Assembly: GCA_964370815.1 (NCBI GenBank) | Contig: CAYJKQ010000001.1 | Coordinates: 588,497-652,496 of the forward strand | Direction: 5' to 3' | DNA: 64,000 nt | From: UBA12087 sp964370815 | GTDB taxonomy: Bacteria; Chloroflexota; Anaerolineae; Anaerolineales; Villigracilaceae | In this document: in pieces, positions 1-7,308 of the stretch | Position numbering within the stretch: position 1 is the first letter of the stretch | Layout: every line of letters begins with the position of its first letter | Program-made: the position numbers and the translations under genes | The notes under the pieces: generated by a model | Told to the model about the DNA's origin: nothing | The model's input: the letters and a program-made list of their open reading frames with translations, nothing else | Database searches by the model: none

Positions 1-98
1 TGAGTTCCTCTTACACAAGCAGTGACTCATTTGCCCAGAAGGTCATCAGTCGCAATGTCTTGCGCTAGGGAAGAGAACTTTTCAGTAAGGAGTAAAGA

Positions 99-233
99 AT
101 GTTCACAATAATGATTTATGCTTTTATCACAATCACCCTCTTTGGCTTGTGCATCACACAACTCGAAGCCACTGATCGTGAGCTACAATTTCTTATCAAA
201 TATCACGATATTTTCGATGACTCAACTCATTGA
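99..233 (+). CDS. small single-pass membrane peptide (44 aa), unknown function
   Basis: This short ORF encodes 44 residues. A strong Shine-Dalgarno sequence AAGGAG (87-92) lies six bases before the ATG at 99. Residues 3-20 are hydrophobic (Ile/Phe/Leu/Thr-rich) and could form one membrane helix; the C-terminal half is polar and acidic and ends DDSTH. A strong intrinsic terminator follows at 272-305, so the gene looks like a complete short transcription unit. I recognise no family. The support is the ribosome binding site, the helix and the terminator, not homology; a chance ORF remains possible. Confidence 0.5.
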   Translation: MFTIMIYAFITITLFGLCITQLEATDRELQFLIKYHDIFDDSTH

Positions 234-271
234 TCCCCCCCATAAAAGTGATCGTACAACCTTAAGGCTGA

Positions 272-305
272 AAAAAACCGTTGATACCAATATCAACGGT
301 TTTTT
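272..305 (+). terminator. Rho-independent terminator
   Basis: The two 15-base arms are perfectly complementary (core ACCGTTGATA / TATCAACGGT) around the loop CCAA, and the right arm ends in six Ts (300-305). The left arm begins with As, so the hairpin could also work on the other strand. It ends the transcript of the small ORF at 99-233 and insulates the phosphoesterase downstream. Confidence 0.85.
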
Positions 306-397
306 ACGGAGATGATTGTAGGTAAGACTCCACCTTACAAGGCGGTAGAACCCAGACTCTGCAAATTCGTATCCCATTGCAGAACTTGCATATCAGT

Positions 398-403
398 TAT
401 AAT
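398..403 (+). promoter_or_regulatory. -10 box of a putative leaderless promoter
   Basis: A perfect TATAAT is followed by exactly six bases (ACGCTC) and then the GTG at 410. A transcription start about seven bases after the -10 box would fall on the G of GTG, giving a leaderless mRNA. A TTGCAG at 377-382 could act as a -35 element with a short 15-base spacer. The same TATAAT-N6-start arrangement occurs at 23860 and, on the minus strand, at 38197-38202. Confidence 0.45.
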
Positions 404-409
404 ACGCTC

Positions 410-1381
410 GTGAGAACTATTTTCAGATCTTTTATTCTGTTGATATTCCTGACAGGTCAGGTGGCATGTTTCCCTGCAGCCTTTTCCGGCAAGGTCCCTT
501 CGCCGAACCCCAGCATCACACCCCTAACAATCTCACCACCAATTTCCACTCAAACCGATGAACCTTCTATAATAACAGCAGCTCCTACGGATAATCAATT
601 CATCCGGTTTGCGGTGATCGGCGATTACGGCAGTGATAATTCAGACGAAAATACTGTTGCAAATCTGGTGACAAGCTGGAAACCTGACATGATCATCACA
701 ACCGGGGACAATAATTATCCGGAAGGTTCAGCCCAAACGATCGATCACACCATTGGTCAGTATTACCAGGCCTATATCCACCCTTATGACGGGGAATATG
801 GAGAAGGCGCAATTGTAAATAATTTCTTCCCCAGCCTGGGTAACCATGATTGGATAACGGATCAAGCCCAACCTTATCTGGTTTTCTTTACCCTGCCCGG
901 TAACGAGCGTTATTATCAGTTCAGCAGAGACCCGGTTGCATTTTTTGTTATCGACAGCAATGCACAAGAACCTGATGGTGTCAACAGGAGTTCAGTGCAG
1001 GCAGAATGGATTAGACATCAGATGGCGTTATCCACAGCAACATGGAATGTGGTTTATTTCCACCATGCGCCATATTCATCCGGAATTCACGGTTCGACAA
1101 CCTGGATGCGCTGGCCATTCCTGGAATGGGGCGCAGACCTGGTTCTTTCCGGTCACGATCACACCTATGAACGCCTGCAAGTCGATGGTCTGACTTACAT
1201 TGTAAATGGTCTCGGTGGGGGTTCGATCTACGATTTTCTTATTCCATTACCCGAAAGCCTGGTTCGTTACAACCAGGAGCACGGAGCCATGTTGATCGAG
1301 GCTGATAGTCAATCTCTCAGGATTCTATTTATGAACATTCAAGGCGAGGTTATTGACAGTCTCACTATATCCAAACCTTGA
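410..1381 (+). CDS. exported metallophosphoesterase, purple acid phosphatase-like
   Basis: This is a calcineurin-like phosphoesterase expected to hydrolyse phosphomonoesters outside the cytoplasm. All metal-ligand motifs are visible in order: GDYG, TTGDNNY, GNHDW, YFHHAPY and GHDHTYER, the last typical of purple-acid-phosphatase-type enzymes. The N-terminus has basic residues, a hydrophobic stretch (FILLIFLTG) and a Cys in QVAC, so it is a signal peptide or weak lipobox, followed by a Pro/Ser/Thr-rich linker. The reading frame is open from TTG at 377, but the -10 box at 398-403 lies inside that longer form and no ribosome binding site precedes either start. I therefore prefer GTG 410, read as a leaderless mRNA. 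It appears monocistronic. The physiological substrate is unknown. Confidence 0.9.
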   Translation: MRTIFRSFILLIFLTGQVACFPAAFSGKVPSPNPSITPLTISPPISTQTDEPSIITAAPTDNQFIRFAVIGDYGSDNSDENTVANLVTSWKPDMIITTGDNNYPEGSAQTIDHTIGQYYQAYIHPYDGEYGEGAIVNNFFPSLGNHDWITDQAQPYLVFFTLPGNERYYQFSRDPVAFFVIDSNAQEPDGVNRSSVQAEWIRHQMALSTATWNVVYFHHAPYSSGIHGSTTWMRWPFLEWGADLVLSGHDHTYERLQVDGLTYIVNGLGGGSIYDFLIPLPESLVRYNQEHGAMLIEADSQSLRILFMNIQGEVIDSLTISKP

Positions 1382-1576
1382 AACAACACCAGATACAATT
1401 ATCCAACTCTCTATCAATCCTCCCCAAGGTTTGGAAAAATAAGGGTGAAGGAAGGGAACCTTCTGAAAGTCAGCTCCAATAGAATTTTACCCTTAGAGCA
1501 AAAGCTGTATGGTATATTTGCATTCACTGAGAAAATTAACATAAAGAATCATTTTCGTTTAATATAGCTGACAGAA

Positions 1577-1582
1577 TATAAT
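1577..1582 (+). promoter_or_regulatory. -10 box upstream of deoC
   Basis: TATAAT lies four bases before the first in-frame ATG (1586). A start of transcription near 1589 would leave that ATG off the mRNA, which favours the ATG at 1613 preceded by a GAGG. No convincing -35 element is visible. Confidence 0.4.
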
Positions 1583-1612
1583 TTCATGCAAAAAAGTTAC
1601 GAGGCAAGCGAT

Positions 1613-2575
1613 ATGACGATAAATAAAACCCACAATCCAGGTATGCCGCTCAATATGGATTGGGTCCAGAAGTCTCACATCAATCGCAGCGCGGTCGAAC
1701 GCCGGGCTGCGACCATTCCCACCCGACGGAGCGTTAAGAAAGAATGGCAGGCTGCCTGGTTACTGCGCGCCATCACCTGTATGGACCTGACCGCACTGGC
1801 TGGCGATGACACTCCGGGACGTATCCGTCGTTTGTGCGCCAAAGCCAGGCAACCGCTCCGACCCGATATGCTGACCAGCCTTGGGCTTTCAGACCAAGAA
1901 TTAACTGTGGGTGCCGTATGCGTTTACCCCAGCCGTGTAAAAGATGCGGTTGAGGCACTTAAGGGCAGCAAGATACCTGTCGCCTCTGTGGCTGCAGGTT
2001 TTCCTGCTGGGCAGACACCCATGCCGCAACGCCTAGCAGAGATCGAGCAAGCTATAGAATCCGGTGCCAGGGAGATCGATATTGTCATCACACGCACTCA
2101 TGTTCTGACAGGAGATTGGCAAGCGCTGTACGAAGAGATCAGTCAATTTCGAAAAACCTGCGGAGATTCCGCCCATATGAAAACGATCCTGGCAACAGGT
2201 GACCTGGGTACCCTCACCCAGATTTACCAAGCCAGCCTGGTGGCGATGATGGCTGGCTCCGATTTCATTAAAACCTCCACCGGTAAGGAAGATGTCAATG
2301 CCACCCTGGAATTCGGCCTGGTAATGACACGCGCCATCCGGGAATATCATGAGAACACCGGATTCAAGGTCGGATTCAAACCAGCCGGTGGTATCAGCAA
2401 AGCCAAGCAAGCTCTCGCCTGGCAAGCCTTGATGAAAGAAGAACTCGGTGATGACTGGCTGATGCCGGACCTGTTCCGCATCGGCGCAAGCAGCTTGTTG
2501 ACAGATCTTGAACGTCAACTATATCATTTCCTGACCGGGCACTACGCTGCACGCCACCACATGCCAATGGGATAA
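1613..2575 (+). CDS. deoC: deoxyribose-phosphate aldolase
   Basis: DeoC cleaves 2-deoxyribose 5-phosphate into acetaldehyde and glyceraldehyde 3-phosphate in deoxynucleoside catabolism. The Schiff-base lysine sits in DFIKTSTGK and the second active-site lysine in GFKPAGGI; AREIDIVI carries the conserved Asp. At about 320 residues it belongs to the longer DeoC class, with some 60 extra N-terminal residues compared with the E. coli enzyme. The start is chosen at ATG 1613 because a GAGG precedes it and a -10 box overlaps the upstream ATG at 1586. It is followed after 16 bases by an aldehyde dehydrogenase gene that can consume the acetaldehyde, so the two probably form an operon. Confidence 0.95.
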   Translation: MTINKTHNPGMPLNMDWVQKSHINRSAVERRAATIPTRRSVKKEWQAAWLLRAITCMDLTALAGDDTPGRIRRLCAKARQPLRPDMLTSLGLSDQELTVGAVCVYPSRVKDAVEALKGSKIPVASVAAGFPAGQTPMPQRLAEIEQAIESGAREIDIVITRTHVLTGDWQALYEEISQFRKTCGDSAHMKTILATGDLGTLTQIYQASLVAMMAGSDFIKTSTGKEDVNATLEFGLVMTRAIREYHENTGFKVGFKPAGGISKAKQALAWQALMKEELGDDWLMPDLFRIGASSLLTDLERQLYHFLTGHYAARHHMPMG

Positions 2576-2591
2576 TTATCTGGAGTATCAG

Positions 2592-5042
2592 ATGAAAAAA
2601 CTGACAGAACTTTTCAAGAATATGGAATATGGTCCAGCCCCCGAATCTGCTGATGCCGTTAACACCTGGCTGCAGGAACACGATCACCGATTTGGATTGT
2701 TAATAAACAATCAATGGGTGCATCCCACAAAAGCCAAAACATACAGCAGCTATAATCCCGCCACCGGTGAAATACTGGCAGAAACCACACAAGCCGGGCA
2801 GGCGGAGGTGGACCAGGCAGTAGCTGCCGCCCGCCAGGCATTCAGTGAATGGAGTAAAACTCCGGGAAATGTGCGCGCCAGGCACATGTATGCAATTGCC
2901 CGAAATGTTCAGAAACATTCCCGTCTGCTGGCTGTGCTTGAATCCATGGATAATGGCAAACCCATCCGCGAATCCAGAGATATCGATGTACCCTTGCTGG
3001 CTCGCCACTTCTATTACTATGCCGGATGGGCACAACTCATGGAGACCGAGCTACGTGATTATCAAGCCGTCGGCGTGGTTGGGCAGATCATTCCCTGGAA
3101 TTTTCCTTTGCTGATGCTAGCATGGAAGATAGCCCCAGCCATCGCTATGGGAAATACGATCGTACTGAAACCGGCTTCCAACACGCGCCTGAGTGCACTT
3201 CTCTTCGCAGAGATCGTTATGGAATCCGGGCTGCCAGCTGGTGTTGTGAATGTGATCACAGGCAGCAGCCAAGCTGGCTCCATGATCGTCACCCACCCGG
3301 ATGTTGACAAGATCGCTTTTACCGGATCTACGGATGTGGGAAGGACTTTACGCCACCAGACGGCTGGCTCTGGGAAAAAACTATCCCTGGAATTGGGAGG
3401 TAAATCACCCTTTGTTGTTTTCGATGATGCCGACCTGGACAGTGCCATTGAAGGTGTCATTGATGCCATCTGGTTCAACCAGGGGCAGGTATGTTGTGCC
3501 GGATCACGTCTCCTTGTCCAGGAAAATATCTCCGAAATATTCATCCGCAAACTCAAAACTCGCATGGAACACATGCGTGTGGGTGACCCCCTCGATAAAT
3601 GCATCGATATGGGCGCGATAGTGGATAAATCCCAATGGGATACCATCGATTATTGGGTCAAGATGGGGATCAGTGAAGGCGGCGAACTCTTCCAGCCGGA
3701 AATTCCTTTGCCAGCCAAAGGTTTGTTCTACAAACCAACCTTGCTCTCCGGTATGGAGGCTTCAGCATCGACTGTACAGGAAGAGATCTTTGGACCGGTA
3801 TTGGTTTCCCTTACTTTCCGCACTCCCTCCGAAGCAGTTGCCCTCGCCAACAATACCCGTTATGGCCTGGCAGCCAGCGTGTGGAGTGAAAATATTAACC
3901 TTGCACTGGATGTAGCCAGCAAGATCAAAGCTGGATCTGTCTGGGTTAATTGCACCAATCTATTTGATGGCGCCTCAGGTTTTGGTGGCTACCGGGAATC
4001 AGGTTATGGCCGCGAAGGTGGCAGGGAAGGGTTGTTTGAATATCTCCGCCCAGCCTGGCAAGCACGGCCACACTCTGCTTTCCAGCCCCCTGCGCTGGAT
4101 CAACCTTTGCCCAATTGGGGAGATCACACCCCGGATCTCCCTGCGCCTTCATCCCGGGCTTCAGCGAATGGAAGAGATCTCCCGGCAATCGATCGTACAT
4201 CAAAGATGTACATCGCTGGGAAACAGGTCCGTCCGGATGGAAATTACACGCATGCCATCCTGGATGCGAAGGGAAACCTGATCGGACAGGTGGGGGATGG
4301 AAACCGGAAAGACATCCGTGATGCTGTAGAAGCAGCTCACGCTGCTCACACCGCAAAACCGGGTTGGGCGATGCGACATGGATACAACCGTTCTCAAATC
4401 CTATATTTCATGGCAGAAAATCTGGATGTCCGTAACCTGGAATTTGTCAATCGAATTATCAGCATGACAGGCTGCACCAGGAAAGCTGCCCAGAACGAAG
4501 TGGACACCGCAGTTCAACGTCTTTTCACCTATGCAGCCTGGGCAGATAAATATGGCGGCAGCGTGCAGGAAACCACCTTGCGTGGTATCACTGTGGCGGT
4601 AAATGAACCGGTCGGTGTGATCGGAATCGCCTGCCCGGATGAATTTCCATTGCTTGGTTTTATTTCTTTAATGGCTCCTGCCATTGCGCGCGGCAATACA
4701 ATTGTCATTCTACCCAGCGAAAAATATCCCCTGAGCGCAACTGACCTTTACCAGGTGCTGGATACATCCGATGTTCCAGCAGGTGTCGTCAACATTATCA
4801 CCGGAGACCGGAACCACCTGGTTAAAACTTTGGCGCAGCATGAGGATGTGGATTCGGTCTGGTATTTTGGTGGTGCAGAAGGCAGTTTCTACGTGGAATA
4901 TGAATCCGCTGCAAACATGAAGCGAACCTGGGTAGGCTATGGATTGCAACGCAACTGGCTTGATCATGAACAGGGTGAAGGACATGAATTTCTACACGAG
5001 GCAACCCAGGTTAAGAATATCTGGGTTCCAACAGGCGAGTAG
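2592..5042 (+). CDS. ALDH16-type tandem aldehyde dehydrogenase
   Basis: This 816-residue protein is an NAD(P)-dependent aldehyde dehydrogenase with two ALDH-like units. The first (about 35-500) is complete: PWNF (Asn170), ELGGKSP (general base Glu267) and GQVCCAG (nucleophile Cys301). A Pro-rich linker (about 505-550) leads to a second, shortened unit (about 555-816). The second unit keeps the Rossmann-like part (GVIGIACPDEFP, ARGNTIVILPSE) but shows no catalytic Cys motif and no ELGG glutamate. This is the architecture of the ALDH16 family, whose second domain is inactive. Being directly downstream of deoC, it most likely oxidises the acetaldehyde from deoxyribose phosphate. A bidirectional terminator follows. 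Confidence 0.95.
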   Translation: MKKLTELFKNMEYGPAPESADAVNTWLQEHDHRFGLLINNQWVHPTKAKTYSSYNPATGEILAETTQAGQAEVDQAVAAARQAFSEWSKTPGNVRARHMYAIARNVQKHSRLLAVLESMDNGKPIRESRDIDVPLLARHFYYYAGWAQLMETELRDYQAVGVVGQIIPWNFPLLMLAWKIAPAIAMGNTIVLKPASNTRLSALLFAEIVMESGLPAGVVNVITGSSQAGSMIVTHPDVDKIAFTGSTDVGRTLRHQTAGSGKKLSLELGGKSPFVVFDDADLDSAIEGVIDAIWFNQGQVCCAGSRLLVQENISEIFIRKLKTRMEHMRVGDPLDKCIDMGAIVDKSQWDTIDYWVKMGISEGGELFQPEIPLPAKGLFYKPTLLSGMEASASTVQEEIFGPVLVSLTFRTPSEAVALANNTRYGLAASVWSENINLALDVASKIKAGSVWVNCTNLFDGASGFGGYRESGYGREGGREGLFEYLRPAWQARPHSAFQPPALDQPLPNWGDHTPDLPAPSSRASANGRDLPAIDRTSKMYIAGKQVRPDGNYTHAILDAKGNLIGQVGDGNRKDIRDAVEAAHAAHTAKPGWAMRHGYNRSQILYFMAENLDVRNLEFVNRIISMTGCTRKAAQNEVDTAVQRLFTYAAWADKYGGSVQETTLRGITVAVNEPVGVIGIACPDEFPLLGFISLMAPAIARGNTIVILPSEKYPLSATDLYQVLDTSDVPAGVVNIITGDRNHLVKTLAQHEDVDSVWYFGGAEGSFYVEYESAANMKRTWVGYGLQRNWLDHEQGEGHEFLHEATQVKNIWVPTGE

Positions 5043-5114
5043 GGAATTCTTTCGAAATCTACACTTTGGAATAGATCAATAATCGTTACTACATATTAAT
5101 TCGTAGAAGAAATC

Positions 5115-5147
5115 AAAAAAACATCTTGAAATTCAAGATGTTTTTTT
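5115..5147. terminator. bidirectional intrinsic terminator between convergent genes
   Basis: The arms A7-CATCTTG and CAAGATG-T7 surround a five-base loop, giving a stem flanked by an A-tract on one side and a T-tract on the other, so it can stop transcription from both directions. It lies 72 bases after the ALDH stop and overlaps the last codons and stop of the ybaK-like gene on the other strand. Confidence 0.8.
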
Positions 5148-5642
5148 ATCACCGTCGTAAACGGATCTTTCACGGTTGGTCAGATTGACAACAAGCGCCT
5201 GGCTGGCTTGCACCAGGTTTTGCGGTGTCAGAAGGATCTCTTCACCCCACTGACCTGTTCCCACCCCGAGAATCGTCTCTTGCAACAGGGATGCTTCCAA
5301 AAAACTTCCGAAACCTTCCGGCTGCCAATGAAATGGTGGGATCGAACCGATCGCATATCCGCATGTCTTAATTACAAGCTCAGGAGAAGCCAAGCGAATA
5401 TTACGTGATCCAAGTGCTTTTTTCAGATGTCCTGAAATTGCATTCTGGTCACCTCCAAGCATCACCATTACACATTCACCGGTATCCATTTCAAAGATCA
5501 AGGTTTTCACCATCTGGCGCTCACGGAAACCAAGTGCCCGGGCAACATAGGCTGCGCCTTTTTCTGTTGAAACAGGGAAGGAACGCCTGTCATAAGGAAT
5601 CCCCAACTGATCCAGGAATTGATGGGCTGGCAAAAAGGTCAA
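5133..5642 (-). CDS. ybaK: YbaK/EbsC-family aminoacyl-tRNA deacylase
   Basis: The 169-residue protein has the YbaK/ProX editing fold, which hydrolyses mischarged aminoacyl-tRNAs such as Cys-tRNA(Pro). Seen in the sequence are the conserved lysine in MVKTLIF, the VMLGGDQ strand and a GYAIGSIPPF loop matching the family's GxxxGGxxPFG. The final codons form part of the terminator at 5115-5147. The start is uncertain: TTG 5642 sits just after GAGAAG, and TTG 5633 is also possible. Eight bases separate it from the upstream membrane protein gene, so they are probably cotranscribed. Which amino acid it edits cannot be told from sequence. Confidence 0.88.
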   Translation of the reverse strand: MTFLPAHQFLDQLGIPYDRRSFPVSTEKGAAYVARALGFRERQMVKTLIFEMDTGECVMVMLGGDQNAISGHLKKALGSRNIRLASPELVIKTCGYAIGSIPPFHWQPEGFGSFLEASLLQETILGVGTGQWGEEILLTPQNLVQASQALVVNLTNRERSVYDGDKKTS

Positions 5643-5650
5643 TTCTTCTC

Positions 5651-6172
5651 TTACCCTGAAAGTTCCGTTGATTCGCGGGTTGAATTGCTATATGGCTCTT
5701 TTGTACCCATTTTTTGGTATGGAATTAAGAGTAAAAATCCGATGGCGATGACAGCTTCTCCAATTTGCACCCCAAAAGACTGTAAATTTCCAAAAAAAGG
5801 CACTTGCGGAAGAGTTTGAGTACCCATCCCGAAAACATCCGCCATACCTGAAAAAACAGCTATTACATACCCCATGCTCACCAAGCGCATTCCTATATCC
5901 GCTGCGATCGTTCGTGTGGAGTTTCTCCAAAAAGCCATCAGGCTTATATAACCACCAAAAGATATCAAAGCCAACCCAAACAGAAATACAGCGATCTGAA
6001 TGAAACCAACCACGACGCTCCGATCCCATCCGAATAAGGCAGGTCGTGCGCCAACCATGAAGATAAACAATCCTACCAGGGTCACGAGCAATCCAAATCG
6101 GATCTGGCGGGGAAGCATCTTAGGTAACACCGGTTTTGATCGGATCGGAGTAACGTTTTCGTCTGAGATCAT
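5651..6172 (-). CDS. four-helix integral membrane protein, unknown function
   Basis: This 173-residue protein has four hydrophobic segments (about 27-44, 55-78, 95-115 and 135-152) and short polar ends, so both termini are probably cytoplasmic. I recognise no catalytic motif or family. Its ATG overlaps the stop codon of the dipeptidase gene (ATGA), and a GGAG lies upstream, so it is translationally coupled to the dipeptidase and followed closely by the ybaK-like gene. The coupling suggests a shared transcript but no specific role. Confidence 0.75.
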   Translation of the reverse strand: MISDENVTPIRSKPVLPKMLPRQIRFGLLVTLVGLFIFMVGARPALFGWDRSVVVGFIQIAVFLFGLALISFGGYISLMAFWRNSTRTIAADIGMRLVSMGYVIAVFSGMADVFGMGTQTLPQVPFFGNLQSFGVQIGEAVIAIGFLLLIPYQKMGTKEPYSNSTRESTELSG

Positions 6173-7254
6173 AAGGGTAAATTCTCCTTAAGGAATCTTT
6201 GCCAGTTCTTTCCCATGATAGCCTCAACGTCAGAATTTGTATAGCCACGTGAAGTCAGGATCGTTTCCAGTTTTTGTAGATCGGCAATTGTGTCTACATC
6301 GGCTGGCGCACACTCCAAACCAAAGCCCCCATCAAAATCCGTTCCGATGCCAACGTGCTGGGCATCCCCTGCCAGCTGACAGATAGTATCAATGTGAGCT
6401 ACAAACAAGGATTCGAGCGTCAGTCCATCCCGACTTTCAGATGGAACCCAACCATTCTTCAAGAATGGAAGGACTGGCATGACACCGATTATTCCGTCAC
6501 GTGCGATCGTTTTCCTGATGACATCATCCGTCAACATCCGGTTGCCCGCATAATTTTCCAATAAAGAAGCTGCATTGGCATGGCTGGCAATGATCGTACC
6601 CGGATAATCATCGAGAGCTTGCCTGGCAGCCAATTCATCCATGTGGCTGATATCCAGCGTCATCCCGATTTCAGCCATACCTGCCAACAAGTCACGCCCA
6701 TCTTCTGTGAGTGGACCAGGTTCATGCGTTCCTCCACAGAAACGGGTTCCAGTCCAGGCTGGACCAATGATCCGTACCCCATCCTCCCACCACTCTTCCA
6801 ATTCAGACGGTTTGCGGACACCCTCTGCACCTTCCATTAGCACCAACATACCTACTGGATGATCATTCTGATTTCCAGTCCAATGAGTCAATACCTCATC
6901 CAGATCTTTTGAAGTCATGATCAGTCGAAATTTGTCAGGATGCTTGTCTGCCAACCTGTGGTAGACATCCAACTGTGAACGATAGCAACGATAAGCCTCA
7001 TTAAAATCTTTATAGGCCTGAGAATCCCAATCCCCCATTTTTTTTCGCTGGGGAGTGGCAAACAGGGTCGTAAATATCACAGCTACCCGTCCGCGTTGAT
7101 AGTCCTCCCAACCCAACAATGTATTACCATTATGGGTTACATTCTGCCCCCCTGCTTCTATTCTGCGCGTTTCAGCTGCAGATCGTGTGTAGTCGCGATC
7201 AAGCGCCATGATGTTCCAGGCAAGGTCTTCGTGTCCATCAATGATAATTGGCAT
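6169..7254 (-). CDS. membrane dipeptidase, peptidase family M19
   Basis: This zinc-dependent dipeptidase (renal dipeptidase/AcyP family) hydrolyses dipeptides, often of varied stereochemistry. The ligands are visible: DGHEDLAWN (His8, Asp10), LMEGAEG (bridging Glu), LDISHMD and IASHANA (His residues), and GIGTDFDGG near the C-terminus. The 361-residue length fits bacterial M19 enzymes. No signal peptide is present, so it should act in the cytoplasm. It is the first gene of a three-gene set (dipeptidase, membrane protein, ybaK) and lies 54 bases after rpsA, from which it is separated by the hairpin at 7270-7295. Confidence 0.93.
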   Translation of the reverse strand: MPIIIDGHEDLAWNIMALDRDYTRSAAETRRIEAGGQNVTHNGNTLLGWEDYQRGRVAVIFTTLFATPQRKKMGDWDSQAYKDFNEAYRCYRSQLDVYHRLADKHPDKFRLIMTSKDLDEVLTHWTGNQNDHPVGMLVLMEGAEGVRKPSELEEWWEDGVRIIGPAWTGTRFCGGTHEPGPLTEDGRDLLAGMAEIGMTLDISHMDELAARQALDDYPGTIIASHANAASLLENYAGNRMLTDDVIRKTIARDGIIGVMPVLPFLKNGWVPSESRDGLTLESLFVAHIDTICQLAGDAQHVGIGTDFDGGFGLECAPADVDTIADLQKLETILTSRGYTNSDVEAIMGKNWQRFLKENLPL

Positions 7255-7269
7255 CGTTTCTCAAATAAG

Positions 7270-7295
7270 AGAGCGCACCTGATTGGGTGCGCTCT
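7270..7295 (-). terminator. hairpin after rpsA, probable terminator or attenuator
   Basis: Ten-base arms AGAGCGCACC and GGTGCGCTCT surround a six-base loop. On the minus strand the stem is followed by CTTATTTG, a weak U-tract, so termination may be partial and let some rpsA transcripts continue into the dipeptidase gene. Confidence 0.55.
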
Positions 7296-7308
7296 GGAAA
7301 GATCAGGC

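Noticed and set aside
118..315. 65-residue ORF overlapping the left-end small gene
   Set aside because: It lacks a ribosome binding site, runs through the terminator at 272-305 and is in a different frame from the ORF with the good AAGGAG.
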